DNA of 64,000 nt, from contig LS483371.1 in NCBI GenBank assembly GCA_900475325.1, positions 2,046,001-2,110,000 of the forward strand, written 5' to 3'. The stretch is from Paucimonas lemoignei (GTDB lineage: Bacteria; Pseudomonadota; Gammaproteobacteria; Pseudomonadales; Pseudomonadaceae). The notes beneath the pieces are model-generated. The model did not search any database and was not told where the DNA came from. It worked only from the letters and a program-made list of their open reading frames with translations. Position numbers and translations under genes: made by a program. The number at the start of each line of letters is the position of its first letter. Position 1 is the stretch's first letter. Of the stretch, positions 15,414-24,996 are shown one piece after another.

Positions 15414-17558
15414 ATGACCGACGCGATTAAATACGACAAAGGCCAGGACGATATCGTGGTCCTGACGATCGATATGCCTGGGCACCGCGCCAATCTGATG
15501 AACGCCGCCTGGCGCGAAGCGATGGCTGCGACCCTTGCCAGGCTGCAGGAAGAAAAAGACTCAATCACCGGCGTGATCATCACGTCGGGCAAGGACACCT
15601 TCTTCGCCGGTGGCGATCTCGACGAACTGATCCAGGTGAGCAAGGATCGCGCGCAATGGTTCGAGGCCATGATTTTTGGCCTGAAACAGCAACTTCGCGG
15701 GCTGGAGACCCTCGGCAAACCGGTGGTGGCTGCAATAAATGGTTCCGCGCTGGGGGGTGGTTTTGAAATCTGCCTGGCCTGCCATCACCGCATCGCACTG
15801 GATGTCCCCGGCCTACAGATCGGCTTCCCGGAAGTGACGCTTGGGTTGTTGCCCGGTGGCGGCGGGGTAGTGCGTCTTGTGCGAATGCTCGGGCTGGAAA
15901 AAGCACTGCCGCATTTGCTTGAAAGCAAAGCGCTAAAGCCGCAGCCGGCGCTCAAGGCTGGGTTGATTGACGACATCGCCCTCGATCACGACGACATGCT
16001 CACCCGAGCGCGGGCGTGGATCGCGGCCAACCCGACGGCCACTCAGCCGTGGGACGGGCCGGGTTACCAGATCCCCGGCGGCACGCCATCGCACCCCAAA
16101 GTAGCGCAGATGCTGGCCATTGCGCCGTCGATTCTGCGCAACAAGACGCAAGGCTGCTATCCGGCGCCGGAGAAGATTTTATGTGCCGCCGTCGAAGGCG
16201 CTCAGGTGGACTTCGACACCGCGCACTTGATTGAAACCCGCTACTTCACCGAGCTGGTAACCGGTCAGGTCGCCAAGAACATGATTGGCACCTTCTGGTT
16301 TCAGCTCAATGCTATCAAGCAAGGGGGCTCGCGACCGGCGCGGTTCCCCTTGATCGCCACCCGCAAGGTCGGCGTGCTCGGCGCCGGAATGATGGGCGCG
16401 GGGATTGCGTATGTCAGCGCCTGTGCGGGCATCGACGTGGTGCTCAAAGACGTCAACCTGGCGGCGGCGCAGAAGGGCAGAGAGCATTCGGCGCGCTTGT
16501 TGGCTGCCCAGGTTGCCAGTGGCAGGCTTGGCGCGGCTCAAAGTGAAATCATTCTGGCGCGCATTCACAGCACCGGGCGGGATTCAGATTTAGAGGGCTG
16601 TGATCTGATCATCGAAGCCGTGTTCGAAGATCGTGAACTCAAAGGCCAGGTCAGCGCTGCTGCGGAGCACGTGGCGCTGAAAAATGCAGTCATTGCCTCT
16701 AATACATCAACGCTGCCCATCACCGGGCTGGCGTCGGCGATTTCCAACCCCGAGCGTTTCATCGGCCTGCATTTCTTCAGCCCCGTGGAAAAAATGCAGC
16801 TGGTGGCAATCATCAAGGGCGCCCAGACCAGCGACGCGACACTGGCACGTGCTTTTGACTTCGTCCGGCAGATCAAGAAAATCCCTATCGTGGTCAGTGA
16901 CAGCCGTGGCTTCTTTACCTCGCGGGTGTTCGCCACCTTTACCAACGAAGGCATTGCGATGCTGGATGAGGGCGTTGCCGCGCCGATGATCGAAACCGAG
17001 GCACGCAAGGCGGGCATGCCAGTCGGGCCGCTGGCGGTGTCCGACGAAGTGTCCCTGAGCCTGATGAGCCACATTCGGCGGCAGACCGCTAAAGACCTGG
17101 CCGCCGAAGGCAAGCCTGCGCCACAGCATCCGGCAACCGCCTTGATTGACCTGATGGTCGACGCGTTCAAGCGTCCAGGCAAGGCAGCGGGCGGTGGCTT
17201 CTACGACTACCCGCCAGACGCACCCAAACAGCTGTGGCCTGAATTGAAAACACGCTTCGAAAAGGCCGACGGGCAAATCCCGGCACAAGACGTGCGTGAC
17301 CGCTTGCTGTTCATTCAGGCCCTGGAAACCGTTCGCTGTCTGGAAGAGGGCGTGTTGCACTCGGTCGCCGACGCCAACATCGGTTCTATCTTTGGTATCG
17401 GCTTTGCGGGCTGGACCGGTGGCGCGTTGCAGTACATCAATCAATACGGCCTGCAGGCGTTCATCGCTCGGGCGCAGGTACTGGCGCAGCGCTACGGCGA
17501 GCGCTTCGAGCCGCCATCGCTGCTGTTGCACAAGGCGCTCAAGGGCGAGGTGTTTTAA
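15414..17558 (+). CDS. 3-hydroxyacyl-CoA dehydrogenase / enoyl-CoA hydratase fusion (FadB/FadJ-like)
   Basis: A 714-residue multifunctional beta-oxidation enzyme. Residues 1-190 form a crotonase domain (FFAGGDLDEL, NGSALGGGFEICLACHHRIA). Residues about 310-490 are the NAD-binding domain of 3-hydroxyacyl-CoA dehydrogenase (GVLGAGMMGAGIAYVSACAG), and about 490-700 is its dimerisation domain (HFFSPVEKMQLVAII). The frame is open upstream into the thiolase gene, but the first sensible ATG is at 15414 (MTDAIKYDKGQDD). It hydrates enoyl-CoA and oxidises the product for the thiolase encoded immediately before it. Confidence 0.92.
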   Translation: MTDAIKYDKGQDDIVVLTIDMPGHRANLMNAAWREAMAATLARLQEEKDSITGVIITSGKDTFFAGGDLDELIQVSKDRAQWFEAMIFGLKQQLRGLETLGKPVVAAINGSALGGGFEICLACHHRIALDVPGLQIGFPEVTLGLLPGGGGVVRLVRMLGLEKALPHLLESKALKPQPALKAGLIDDIALDHDDMLTRARAWIAANPTATQPWDGPGYQIPGGTPSHPKVAQMLAIAPSILRNKTQGCYPAPEKILCAAVEGAQVDFDTAHLIETRYFTELVTGQVAKNMIGTFWFQLNAIKQGGSRPARFPLIATRKVGVLGAGMMGAGIAYVSACAGIDVVLKDVNLAAAQKGREHSARLLAAQVASGRLGAAQSEIILARIHSTGRDSDLEGCDLIIEAVFEDRELKGQVSAAAEHVALKNAVIASNTSTLPITGLASAISNPERFIGLHFFSPVEKMQLVAIIKGAQTSDATLARAFDFVRQIKKIPIVVSDSRGFFTSRVFATFTNEGIAMLDEGVAAPMIETEARKAGMPVGPLAVSDEVSLSLMSHIRRQTAKDLAAEGKPAPQHPATALIDLMVDAFKRPGKAAGGGFYDYPPDAPKQLWPELKTRFEKADGQIPAQDVRDRLLFIQALETVRCLEEGVLHSVADANIGSIFGIGFAGWTGGALQYINQYGLQAFIARAQVLAQRYGERFEPPSLLLHKALKGEVF

Positions 17559-17699
17559 TCCGCGAGCGGTTCAGGAGCGGTTAAGGCACGCCTGCGCAAA
17601 CCGGTGAATAGGCCCTTGCCTTGCAGGGCCCGTTCAAGGCAGGCTTGGTCAGTGCACTAACGCCTTGACCGCTGCCTTTACCGCTTCAGGTATTTTTTT

Positions 17700-18419
17700 A
17701 TGTCGCTACGCATCTGCATTCTGGAAACTGACGTCCTGCGTCCCGAGTTGGTCGACCAATATCAGGGATACGGGCGAATGTTCGAGCGGCTGTTCGCCAA
17801 CCAGCCAATTGCAGCAGAATTTACCGTCTATAACGTGATGCAGGGTGTTTATCCCCCGCAAGACGAGCGCTTCGATGCCTACCTCGTCACCGGCAGCAAG
17901 GCGGATTCATTTGGCACCGACCCCTGGATCGAAACCCTGAAAGTGTATTTGCTTGAGCGCTATCAGCAGGGCGACAAACTTCTGGGCATCTGTTTCGGTC
18001 ATCAACTTTTGGCGCTGCTGCTGGGCGGCAAAAGTGAGCGCGCCACCCAGGGCTGGGGCGTGGGCATACACCACTACACCCTGGCTCCCGCAGCGCCCTG
18101 GATGAGCCCGGCCATGGACAAGCTGACCTTGTTGATCAGCCACCAGGATCAGGTCACTGCCTTGCCGGAAAACGCCACGGTGATTGCTTCCAGCGATTTC
18201 TGCCCGTTCGCGGCCTACCACATCAACGATCAGGTGCTGTGTTTCCAGGGGCATCCGGAATTCATTCACGATTACTCGCGCACCCTGCTCGACATCCGCC
18301 AGCAGTGCCTGGGCGAACAGGTTTACCAGACCGGAGTTGCCAGCCTTGAGCATGAGCACCATGGTCAGACCGTGGCCGAGTGGATGATGCGGTTTGTGCA
18401 GCACAAGGCCGCGGTTTAA
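17700..18419 (+). CDS. Class I glutamine amidotransferase-like protein
   Basis: A 239-residue cytoplasmic protein of the triad glutamine amidotransferase family. The nucleophile Cys lies in LLGICFGHQLLALLLGG (about residues 97-113) and the His-Glu pair in CFQGHPEFIHDY. Stand-alone members resemble GuaA's glutaminase domain and are thought to hydrolyse glutamine or gamma-glutamyl compounds; the acceptor here is unknown. It follows the beta-oxidation pair after 141 bases, similar to PA1742 near PA1736-1737 in P. aeruginosa, but has no obvious link to fatty acids. AGGT lies a little upstream of the ATG. Confidence 0.85.
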   Translation: MSLRICILETDVLRPELVDQYQGYGRMFERLFANQPIAAEFTVYNVMQGVYPPQDERFDAYLVTGSKADSFGTDPWIETLKVYLLERYQQGDKLLGICFGHQLLALLLGGKSERATQGWGVGIHHYTLAPAAPWMSPAMDKLTLLISHQDQVTALPENATVIASSDFCPFAAYHINDQVLCFQGHPEFIHDYSRTLLDIRQQCLGEQVYQTGVASLEHEHHGQTVAEWMMRFVQHKAAV

Positions 18420-18473
18420 ATAGGGAGGCGCTTTCTGCCAGAGTCCCTCGCTACCGCGAGAGCGTATGACGAC

Positions 18474-18563
18474 GTGGGACCGGCTTTAGCCGGGAAGGGG
18501 CCAGGGAACCCGCAACATATTCATTGGCTGAAAGGCCGCCTTCCCGGCTAAAGCCGGTCCCAC
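18474..18563. repeat. Long perfect inverted repeat (CCGGCTTTAGCCGG family)
   Basis: Two perfectly complementary 25-base arms, 18474-18498 and 18539-18563, around GTGGGACCGGCTTTAGCCGG, separated by 40 bases. This is a different REP family from the GTAGGAGC and GTGGGAGCGA types elsewhere in the window. It lies between the convergent amidotransferase and GH31 genes. Confidence 0.88.
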
Positions 18564-18686
18564 ATCGCATTTCGCTCGTGGGTAACGGCTTCGCAAAGTA
18601 CTGAATTCCACTGGGTCCCGACCGCTTGCTTAATGGCCCATCCGAGCTGCCCTCCGGTAGCGCCAGGGCAGCCATTGCGGGGGGCA

Positions 18687-21071
18687 TTATCGAGGCACGT
18701 GATCCGGAATTTCAGCCAACGTCAGAGCACCACGGTTTTTACCATTGATCCTCAAGGTTCTGGTGTCCGTTCCTTTCAAGGACACCTCAAGCCGCTCCCA
18801 CGCGGGACAAAAACGCCCAGTTCTGGAAACAGTCAAATCAATGAACTGCGAACCGTATTCCACGGTCCAGCGGATCACCAGGCTGTCGCCGTTGCGCCAT
18901 TCATGGCTGATGCCATCGTCTTCGAACAGCATGCCGCCGCGCGATCCTGACGGTGCAGGGAAAATCACCAGTGCGCGCTGCTGATCCAGAGACAGGTCGT
19001 TAAGCTTGCAGCATTCTCCGACCGGGATCGCAGCACCTCCTCGTACCAACAGGGGCAAGCGTTCCAGCGGTGCATCCAGAGAAACGTATTGGCCACCTTC
19101 ATGCCAGTCCCCGGTGTGCCAGTCGCACCAGCCGGTCTCGTTGACCGGTAGCCAGACTTCGCGTTCACGTGCGCCTTGCTCGACAACGCTGGCGACCAGA
19201 ATGTCGCGGCCCAGCAGGAATTCGTCGTTCTCTTCGAAGGTTTGCCGGTCGTGTTCGTGGTCCAGGAAGGTGGGCCGCAAAATGGGCTCGTCCTCATCAC
19301 TGGCTTGCCAAAGCAAGGTGTAGAAATACGGCATCAGCCTGTATCTGAGGCGGATGGCATCACGAACCGCAGCGGTGGCCGATGGATGCATCCATGGCTC
19401 ATTCACGGTGCCGTCATCATTCCAGGAGTGGATGGTGAAGCGCGGGTGCATCACGCCGTTCTGGACCCAGCGCACAAACAGCTCGGGATCCGGTTTGTTA
19501 CCCGAGAACCCGCCCACGTCGTGACCGACGTTGTACAGCCCCGACAGGCTCATGCCCAGGCCCATGCGCGTGTTGTAGCGCAGTGTGCTCCAGTTGGTGC
19601 GGTTGTCCCCGCTCCAGGTCTGAACATAGCGCTGCATCCCGGCGCATCCTGATCGGGAAATAAGATAAGGACGCTCTGCCGGTGAGAACCGCTGTTGCGC
19701 CTCCAGAGAGGCGCGCATCATCAACAGCGCCATGACGGGCCGGATGTGTTTGATCGCTATCTCACGGCCAAACCCATGGCAACGCGCTTCGCCGTCCCAC
19801 ACTTCATATTCGTTGTTGTCGTTCCACGTGCAATCGATGCCCATTTCCAGAAGCTGCGAGGTGACGTTCGACTGCCACCAGCTGATCGCGGCAGGATGGG
19901 TAAAGTCCAGGTGCGAGCCCTCATCGTCCCAGAACACCGAGCGTTCAGGCGAGTCGTGTTCCGAATCAGTGATGAACAGCTTTTGCTCGGCCACTTCGGC
20001 GTAACGCGGATGGTCCTGTAGCAGGCATGGCTTGATGTTGGCAATCAGCCTGACCCCGGCATCCCGGTAGGCCGCAGACAGCGCCTTCGGGTCTGGGACC
20101 TTGTCATGGTTCCAGTTGAAGACGTAGCGCTTGTCGCCGATGGAGGTGTAACCCGACGACAGCTGAAAAGAGTCACAGGGAATGGCGTGCTCGCGGCACA
20201 GTTCAAGAAACCCCAGCAACTGCTCCTGAGCATTGTCGGCATCGGTGTAATGCATGGTTGAGCCGCTGTAGCCCAGGCTCCATTTCGGCAGAAACAACGT
20301 GCGCCCGGTCAGGCGCACGAAGGCCTTGGTGACATCGAGTATGCGCGGGCCCGCCAGCACCCAGTAATCCAGGTCGCCGGCGTCTGCTTTATAACGCCGA
20401 TAAGGGCGGTGGTAATTATCCAGCTCGTTGCCCAGGTCAAACGTGCTGGTGTTCAGGTTGTCGTAAAACATCCCGAAGCTCGCGCCTTCCTGATGGGTAA
20501 TCACGAACGGAATATGTTTATACAGCGGGTCGGTAGACGCCGCGTTGTAACCCATGGCATCCAGGTTACGCATCTCGAAGCGTCTGCCGGTGCGGTTCAA
20601 GTCACCGGTTTTTTCGCCGAGGCCGTAGTAGCGATGTTCAGTTGCCCGCAGTTGGTAATGCTCGACGCCATCGCCGTGTGCGTTGAGCGAATAGGCGCCG
20701 GTCGGGCGGTCTGAAACCAATGGCTTCCAGGCCACCCCATCGTGGTATTCCCACTGCAGCCACAAGGGCTGATGAACAGTGATGCGCAGTTTTTGGGTGG
20801 TGAGGATGAGCCGGTTTTGCAGTTCTTCAACGCGATACGCGGGGAGCGAAAAGTCGGCGACAGACTCGCGAGAGCGACCTTCCCAGGCGACATCAGCTTT
20901 TGGCGCGATGCTCCAGGTTCGATCCAGTTCCAGCGTGCCGGAGCGCATCAGCAAAACACGGGCTAACCCCTCTTCGAGGATGTAAATCCGCAACAGATGT
21001 CGGCCCTCGACCAGCAACTCGATATGGCCCGCTTTCTGGGCCTGTAACGTCCAGGTCTTGAGTGTTTTCAT
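18687..21071 (-). CDS. Glycoside hydrolase family 31 (alpha-glucosidase/xylosidase type)
   Basis: A 794-residue enzyme without a signal peptide, so cytoplasmic. It has the GH31 N-terminal beta domain (1-250), a TIM barrel (about 255-600) and C-terminal beta domains. The nucleophile is D418 in CTWNDNNEYE, and the acid/base is D489 in TWSGDNRTNW. GH31 members hydrolyse alpha-linked glucosides, xylosides, galactosides or sulfoquinovosides; I do not see motifs that settle the substrate. The gene overlaps the upstream transporter gene by 4 bases, so substrate uptake and cleavage are coupled, and both lie under a divergent LacI-type regulator. Confidence 0.9.
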   Translation of the reverse strand: MKTLKTWTLQAQKAGHIELLVEGRHLLRIYILEEGLARVLLMRSGTLELDRTWSIAPKADVAWEGRSRESVADFSLPAYRVEELQNRLILTTQKLRITVHQPLWLQWEYHDGVAWKPLVSDRPTGAYSLNAHGDGVEHYQLRATEHRYYGLGEKTGDLNRTGRRFEMRNLDAMGYNAASTDPLYKHIPFVITHQEGASFGMFYDNLNTSTFDLGNELDNYHRPYRRYKADAGDLDYWVLAGPRILDVTKAFVRLTGRTLFLPKWSLGYSGSTMHYTDADNAQEQLLGFLELCREHAIPCDSFQLSSGYTSIGDKRYVFNWNHDKVPDPKALSAAYRDAGVRLIANIKPCLLQDHPRYAEVAEQKLFITDSEHDSPERSVFWDDEGSHLDFTHPAAISWWQSNVTSQLLEMGIDCTWNDNNEYEVWDGEARCHGFGREIAIKHIRPVMALLMMRASLEAQQRFSPAERPYLISRSGCAGMQRYVQTWSGDNRTNWSTLRYNTRMGLGMSLSGLYNVGHDVGGFSGNKPDPELFVRWVQNGVMHPRFTIHSWNDDGTVNEPWMHPSATAAVRDAIRLRYRLMPYFYTLLWQASDEDEPILRPTFLDHEHDRQTFEENDEFLLGRDILVASVVEQGAREREVWLPVNETGWCDWHTGDWHEGGQYVSLDAPLERLPLLVRGGAAIPVGECCKLNDLSLDQQRALVIFPAPSGSRGGMLFEDDGISHEWRNGDSLVIRWTVEYGSQFIDLTVSRTGRFCPAWERLEVSLKGTDTRTLRINGKNRGALTLAEIPDHVPR

Positions 21072-22387
21072 TGTGCGCGCACCGCTTTAGCGTTGGATCG
21101 TCTGTCTGCAATAAACATGATCATGAAAATTGCCCCTATAAAATCAAAGAGCCCCATGGCAATAAACAGTGGGTTAAAACCTATTTTGTCGACGCTGACG
21201 CCAATGATCAGCGAGAAGATAAAGCTCGCAATCCAGGCGCATGAACCGCGCATGCCGTTAACCGTGGCCAGCTCATCGCGGTCAAACGTCTCGACCACCA
21301 ATGCGCTCAACATGCAGGAAATAATCTGGTGGCCAAAACCACCGACTGAAATCAGTGCGATGGCGATATAGGGGTCCTTCACCTGAGTCATCACGGCCAG
21401 GGAAAACATCAGAAACGCGCCGGTGATGGAGCTGGCGACAATTGAATTGACTCGCGTGCATTTGAAGACCCGGTGATAAGCGCGCGATAGATAACCACTG
21501 GCGATACTGCCCAGGTCCGCAGCCAGGAAGGGCACCCAGGCAAACAGCACGATCTGCTTGAGGTCCATGCCTCGTTCATTGGCCAGGTACAACGGCACCC
21601 AAAAACTCATCACCGCCCACGCGGGCTCTGCCATGAAGGCCGGAAGGGCGATCCCGTAAAACCGCTTGTCCCGGCCGATCTTCTTCAGCGCTTTGAAGAA
21701 CGGCATTTGCTGACCGACTTTTTCGCCGTCCTGCTCGATATGCTCCCGCTCGGTGGGCGACAGGCGAGGATGGACAGCGGGGGCGTGGTAGAGCCATGCC
21801 CACAGCGCGGCCCACACCAGACCAATCCCGCCCGAAATCAGAAATGCTCCCTGCCAGCCCAGCGATACATGGGCCAGATAGATAATGGGCGGCGCGAGCA
21901 TGGCGCCCAGCGAAAACCCGACGCCAGCCCAACCGGCTGCGATGGGCCGTTCCTTTTTTGGAAACCAGTCGCCGATGGCTTTGGCATTGGCAGGTGTCGC
22001 CGCTGCCTCCGATGCACCCATGAAAAAGCGCAGGATCGCCAGGTGCACCCAGCTCGCGGCGCCTGCATGCAGCAGGCACATCACCGACCAGATGACCGCA
22101 CAAATAACGAAGCCAAGCTTGAGCCCGATCGCATCGATCAGCCATCCGCAGATAGGCTGGAAGAGGGTGTAAGCCAGTTGAAAAGAGGCAACCACCCACG
22201 AGTATTGTTCGGTGGACATGCTGAACGTGGATTTGAGTTCCGGTGCCAATATGCCCAATGAATTGCGGGTGATGTAGTTGACGGTGACGCCGAGCAGGAA
22301 CAGAGAAAGCATCCACCAACGCAGGTGCGGAATGAAGGTTCGCCTGGCCAAAGGCCGAGCATTGCGGTCGATATCGATAGTCATCAA
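21068..22387 (-). CDS. MFS transporter, anion:cation symporter type
   Basis: A 439-residue inner-membrane transporter with 12 predicted helices. The N-terminal NYITRNSLGILAPEL and the DRxGLK-like loop (GWLIDAIGLKLGF) fit the ACS branch that imports hexuronates, galactonate and similar organic anions. It is first in an operon with the GH31 hydrolase (ATGA overlap), implying import of an oligosaccharide or glycoside with an acidic group. That substrate inference comes from the transporter family only. Its promoter lies in the 207-base region shared with the LacI regulator, which carries two operator-like sites. Confidence 0.88.
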   Translation of the reverse strand: MMTIDIDRNARPLARRTFIPHLRWWMLSLFLLGVTVNYITRNSLGILAPELKSTFSMSTEQYSWVVASFQLAYTLFQPICGWLIDAIGLKLGFVICAVIWSVMCLLHAGAASWVHLAILRFFMGASEAAATPANAKAIGDWFPKKERPIAAGWAGVGFSLGAMLAPPIIYLAHVSLGWQGAFLISGGIGLVWAALWAWLYHAPAVHPRLSPTEREHIEQDGEKVGQQMPFFKALKKIGRDKRFYGIALPAFMAEPAWAVMSFWVPLYLANERGMDLKQIVLFAWVPFLAADLGSIASGYLSRAYHRVFKCTRVNSIVASSITGAFLMFSLAVMTQVKDPYIAIALISVGGFGHQIISCMLSALVVETFDRDELATVNGMRGSCAWIASFIFSLIIGVSVDKIGFNPLFIAMGLFDFIGAIFMIMFIADRRSNAKAVRAQ

Positions 22388-22476
22388 TTCTTCGCCTGTA
22401 CCGGGTTTCCCGGCGTTTTGTTTTTATTTGAGGCTCAACGCTATGGCAGCGAGTTGGCACCCGTACAGGGTTAACG

Positions 22477-22492
22477 ATGTAAGGATTTACAT
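22477..22492. promoter_or_regulatory. Operator 1 for the LacI-family regulator
   Basis: ATGTAAGGATTTACAT is a perfect 6-bp inverted repeat (ATGTAA/TTACAT) with a 4-base spacer, located 85 bases upstream of the MFS start codon. The same geometry recurs at 22554-22569. Confidence 0.65.
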
Positions 22493-22553
22493 ATTTGCTC
22501 GGTTCATCGGCTTGATTGGCGAGCGGTGCTAGGACATGTGGTGTTTTTCTGCT

Positions 22554-22569
22554 ATGAAAGCTTTTACAT
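22554..22569. promoter_or_regulatory. Operator 2 for the LacI-family regulator
   Basis: ATGAAAGCTTTTACAT matches operator 1 with one mismatch in the left arm and the same 4-base spacer. Its centre is 77 bases from that of operator 1, and it lies 25 bases upstream of the regulator start codon, suggesting autoregulation and possibly looping. Confidence 0.6.
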
Positions 22570-22594
22570 AAATTGTTTCAATGGATGAGCCGCC

Positions 22595-23662
22595 GTGGCC
22601 AAGTTGCGCATTACCGAGATCGCTGCACAGACAGGCCTGTCGATAGCGACGGTCTCTCGGGTGCTGGCTGGCAAGTCGAACACCAGTGTGGCGACCCGAC
22701 AAAAAGTATTGGCGGTGGCGCGTCAGCAGGGCGTGATGGAGGGCCTGGCCCACGGCCGATTCCTGCTCAACGGCCTGACGATCTTCGCCCCCTCGCGCGC
22801 CTTCAATGTTCGCTCGGATATCTTCTACAACAAAGTGATCCAGGGCGTCACACAGGCGGTGGCGCCCCATGATGTGCGGGTGCGTTATTGCGAGCTGGAG
22901 GAGGTCGACAGCGACGCGGTGCTGTTTCTGGAAAAAATGAATCAGAAAGACACCGATGCGGCGATCCTGATCGGCATTGATGACCCGCATATTCACCAGC
23001 TTGCCGCAGACCTCAGCAAGCCTGCCGTGCTCATCAACTGCATTGATCGCAGCATGCGTTTGCCCTCCATTTCCCCCGACCACTTTTTGATCGGGCATTT
23101 CTCGATCAATCATCTTTTTCAGATGGGCCATCGACATGTATTGACCCTGCAGTGCCTCAGGCGCTACACGATGGACCTGCGCATGCGCGGCATCCGCGAG
23201 GCGTGGAAGGAGCAGAATCTGGAGTTTGTCGAGGCCAGGCATCAGGTCATCACAGAAGGCTTTGGCAGCGCTGAATCCGAGCTGCGGGTAGCGGCCTTCC
23301 TGGAAAGTTGCCCTGCCGAAGACAGGCCTACTGCCATTCTCGCCGGGGGCGACTTTATGGCAGCCGGTGCGGTAAAAGCGCTGCAGCGTGCCGGCTTGAG
23401 GGTGCCTCAGGATGTTTCAGTGATGAGCATGGATGGCTTCAACCTGGCCGACATCAACGACATACCGCTCACCACGCTCCACGTCCCGCGCGATGAACTG
23501 GGCGCCGAAGCGATCAGGGTGCTCAGGCAGCGGCTTTTCGAACCGCGATCCCCTTGTGGCAATCTGCTGCTGGGCGGGCAGCTCATCACCGGCAGCTCAG
23601 TGCGACGCATCAAACACAGCGCCAGGCAGACTCCGGTGTATCAGAAGATTATTTATGACTGA
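22595..23662 (+). CDS. LacI-family transcriptional regulator of the GH31/MFS operon
   Basis: A 355-residue repressor-type regulator. The N-terminal LacI helix-turn-helix (RITEIAAQTGLSIATVSRVLAGKSNTSVATR, residues 4-34, shown here only as a span) is followed by a periplasmic-binding-protein-like sensor domain (about 60-335) with the usual CLRRYTMDLRMRGIREAW and ILAGGDFMAAGAVKAL segments. It starts at GTG. It is divergent from the MFS-GH31 operon, and two matching operators lie between them, so it most likely represses that operon until a sugar-derived inducer appears, and controls itself. The inducer is unknown. Confidence 0.9.
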   Translation: MAKLRITEIAAQTGLSIATVSRVLAGKSNTSVATRQKVLAVARQQGVMEGLAHGRFLLNGLTIFAPSRAFNVRSDIFYNKVIQGVTQAVAPHDVRVRYCELEEVDSDAVLFLEKMNQKDTDAAILIGIDDPHIHQLAADLSKPAVLINCIDRSMRLPSISPDHFLIGHFSINHLFQMGHRHVLTLQCLRRYTMDLRMRGIREAWKEQNLEFVEARHQVITEGFGSAESELRVAAFLESCPAEDRPTAILAGGDFMAAGAVKALQRAGLRVPQDVSVMSMDGFNLADINDIPLTTLHVPRDELGAEAIRVLRQRLFEPRSPCGNLLLGGQLITGSSVRRIKHSARQTPVYQKIIYD

Positions 23663-23680
23663 TTCATCGGCCGGACAGCT

Positions 23681-23769
23681 GTGGGAGCGAATTCATTCGC
23701 GAAAGCTGATTTACAGGCAATGAATAGCTGTTGAATGTACCGGCCTCTTCGCGATGAATTCGCTCCCAC
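23681..23769. repeat. REP pair, GTGGGAGCGAATTCATTCGC type
   Basis: Left arm GTGGGAGCGAATTCATTCGC at 23681-23700; the right arm is its near-perfect complement ending CGCTCCCAC at 23769. It lies 18 bases after the stop codon of the LacI regulator. Confidence 0.88.
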
Positions 23770-23835
23770 AGGGAGGTCGGCGTTGATTCAGGCTCATCGC
23801 ATTAATCACCGGAATTTACCTGAAAAATGCTGACG

Positions 23836-23905
23836 CTGTAGGAGCTGCCGAAGGCTGCGAATAGCGGTCGCTCAGACACACCGCATTCGCAACCAAAGCC
23901 TACAA
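23836..23905. repeat. REP pair, GTAGGAGCTGCCGAAGG type, overlapping the corA 3' end
   Basis: Begins CTGTAGGAGCTGCCGAAGGC; the right arm is degenerate (ATTCGCAACCAAAGCCTACA). The last few bases include the CorA-type stop codon at 23900-23902, so the repeat has contributed to or abuts the gene end. Confidence 0.78.
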
Positions 23906-24871
23906 CCATCCCGAGCGCTTGAAGCTGGCAAACAGCGCGCCGCACCCGCCAACGATCACCCCCAGCACCACGTAATAGCCGTAGTGCCAGGTCAGTTCAG
24001 GCATGTTCTCGAAGTTCATGCCGTAGATACCCGCAATTGCCGTCGGGAACGCGAGGATCGCTGCCCAGGCGGCGAACTTGCGCTGCACCAGGCTTTGCCG
24101 GGAAGACTCCAGCAGCAAGCCTATCTCTATGGTCTGGCTCGCAATGTCGCGCAGGTTGCCCAAGTCTTCCATCTGCCGTTTGACGTGAATTTCCACATCT
24201 CGAAAGTACGGCCGCATGTTTTTGTCGATGAAAGGGAAGTTGAGCTTTTGTAGCTCTTCGCCCACTTCGACCATGGGGGCTACATAGCGCCACAAACGCA
24301 GCAGGTCACGACGCAGGCTGTGGATGCGCTGGATATCGCTCTCTCTCAGCGCTCCATTGAGTACGCTGTGTTCCAGCTCTTCGAGTTCGCAATGAATGGC
24401 TTCGGTCACCGGCTGGTAGTTTTCGGTGACAAAATCCAGCAGCGCATAAAGGACAAAATCCTCACCATGCTCAAGCAGGAGTGGCCGCGCCTCGCAACGT
24501 TGGCGCACCAGCCCATAAGACTTGGAGTGGCCGTTGCGCGAGGTAATGATGTAGCCCTTGCCCGCGAAAATATGGGTCTCGATGAACACTAGCTTGCCGT
24601 TCTCGCGCACGGGCGCATACGTCACGATGAACAGCGCGTCGCCAAAGGTTTCCAGCTTGGGCCGGCTGTGCACTTCCAGCGCATCTTCCAGAGCCAGCTC
24701 ATGCAGGTTGAATTGCTGCTTCAAACTCGCCAGCTCACTGGCACTGGGCTGTTCCAGACCTATCCATACAAAATGCCCAGGCTTGGCAGCCCAGGCGGCG
24801 CCTTCTTCGAGGCTGATGTCAGTTACTTTTTTGCCTGCGCTGTATACCGCAGCGGCGACGACTCGGCCCAT
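23900..24871 (-). CDS. CorA-family magnesium/divalent cation transporter
   Basis: A 323-residue protein with a large cytoplasmic N-terminal alpha/beta domain and two C-terminal transmembrane helices (about 265-285 and 298-315). The pore signature GMN occurs in AGIYGMNFENMPEL. The family forms pentameric channels for Mg2+, Co2+ or Ni2+; some members are zinc exporters (ZntB). Metal specificity cannot be told here. Monocistronic; its stop codon lies in a REP element. Confidence 0.9.
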   Translation of the reverse strand: MGRVVAAAVYSAGKKVTDISLEEGAAWAAKPGHFVWIGLEQPSASELASLKQQFNLHELALEDALEVHSRPKLETFGDALFIVTYAPVRENGKLVFIETHIFAGKGYIITSRNGHSKSYGLVRQRCEARPLLLEHGEDFVLYALLDFVTENYQPVTEAIHCELEELEHSVLNGALRESDIQRIHSLRRDLLRLWRYVAPMVEVGEELQKLNFPFIDKNMRPYFRDVEIHVKRQMEDLGNLRDIASQTIEIGLLLESSRQSLVQRKFAAWAAILAFPTAIAGIYGMNFENMPELTWHYGYYVVLGVIVGGCGALFASFKRSGWL

Positions 24872-24996
24872 GTTGTCTTCACTTCTTGAGGGTTGCGGGC
24901 GCCCGAATGCCGGGCTTGTTGTTCAGAGTCGGTAAAACGCGGCGAGTTCGCTGAGAGCAGCCCAGCGTGGTGGGCTGCTTCACGTCATGCGGGGTA

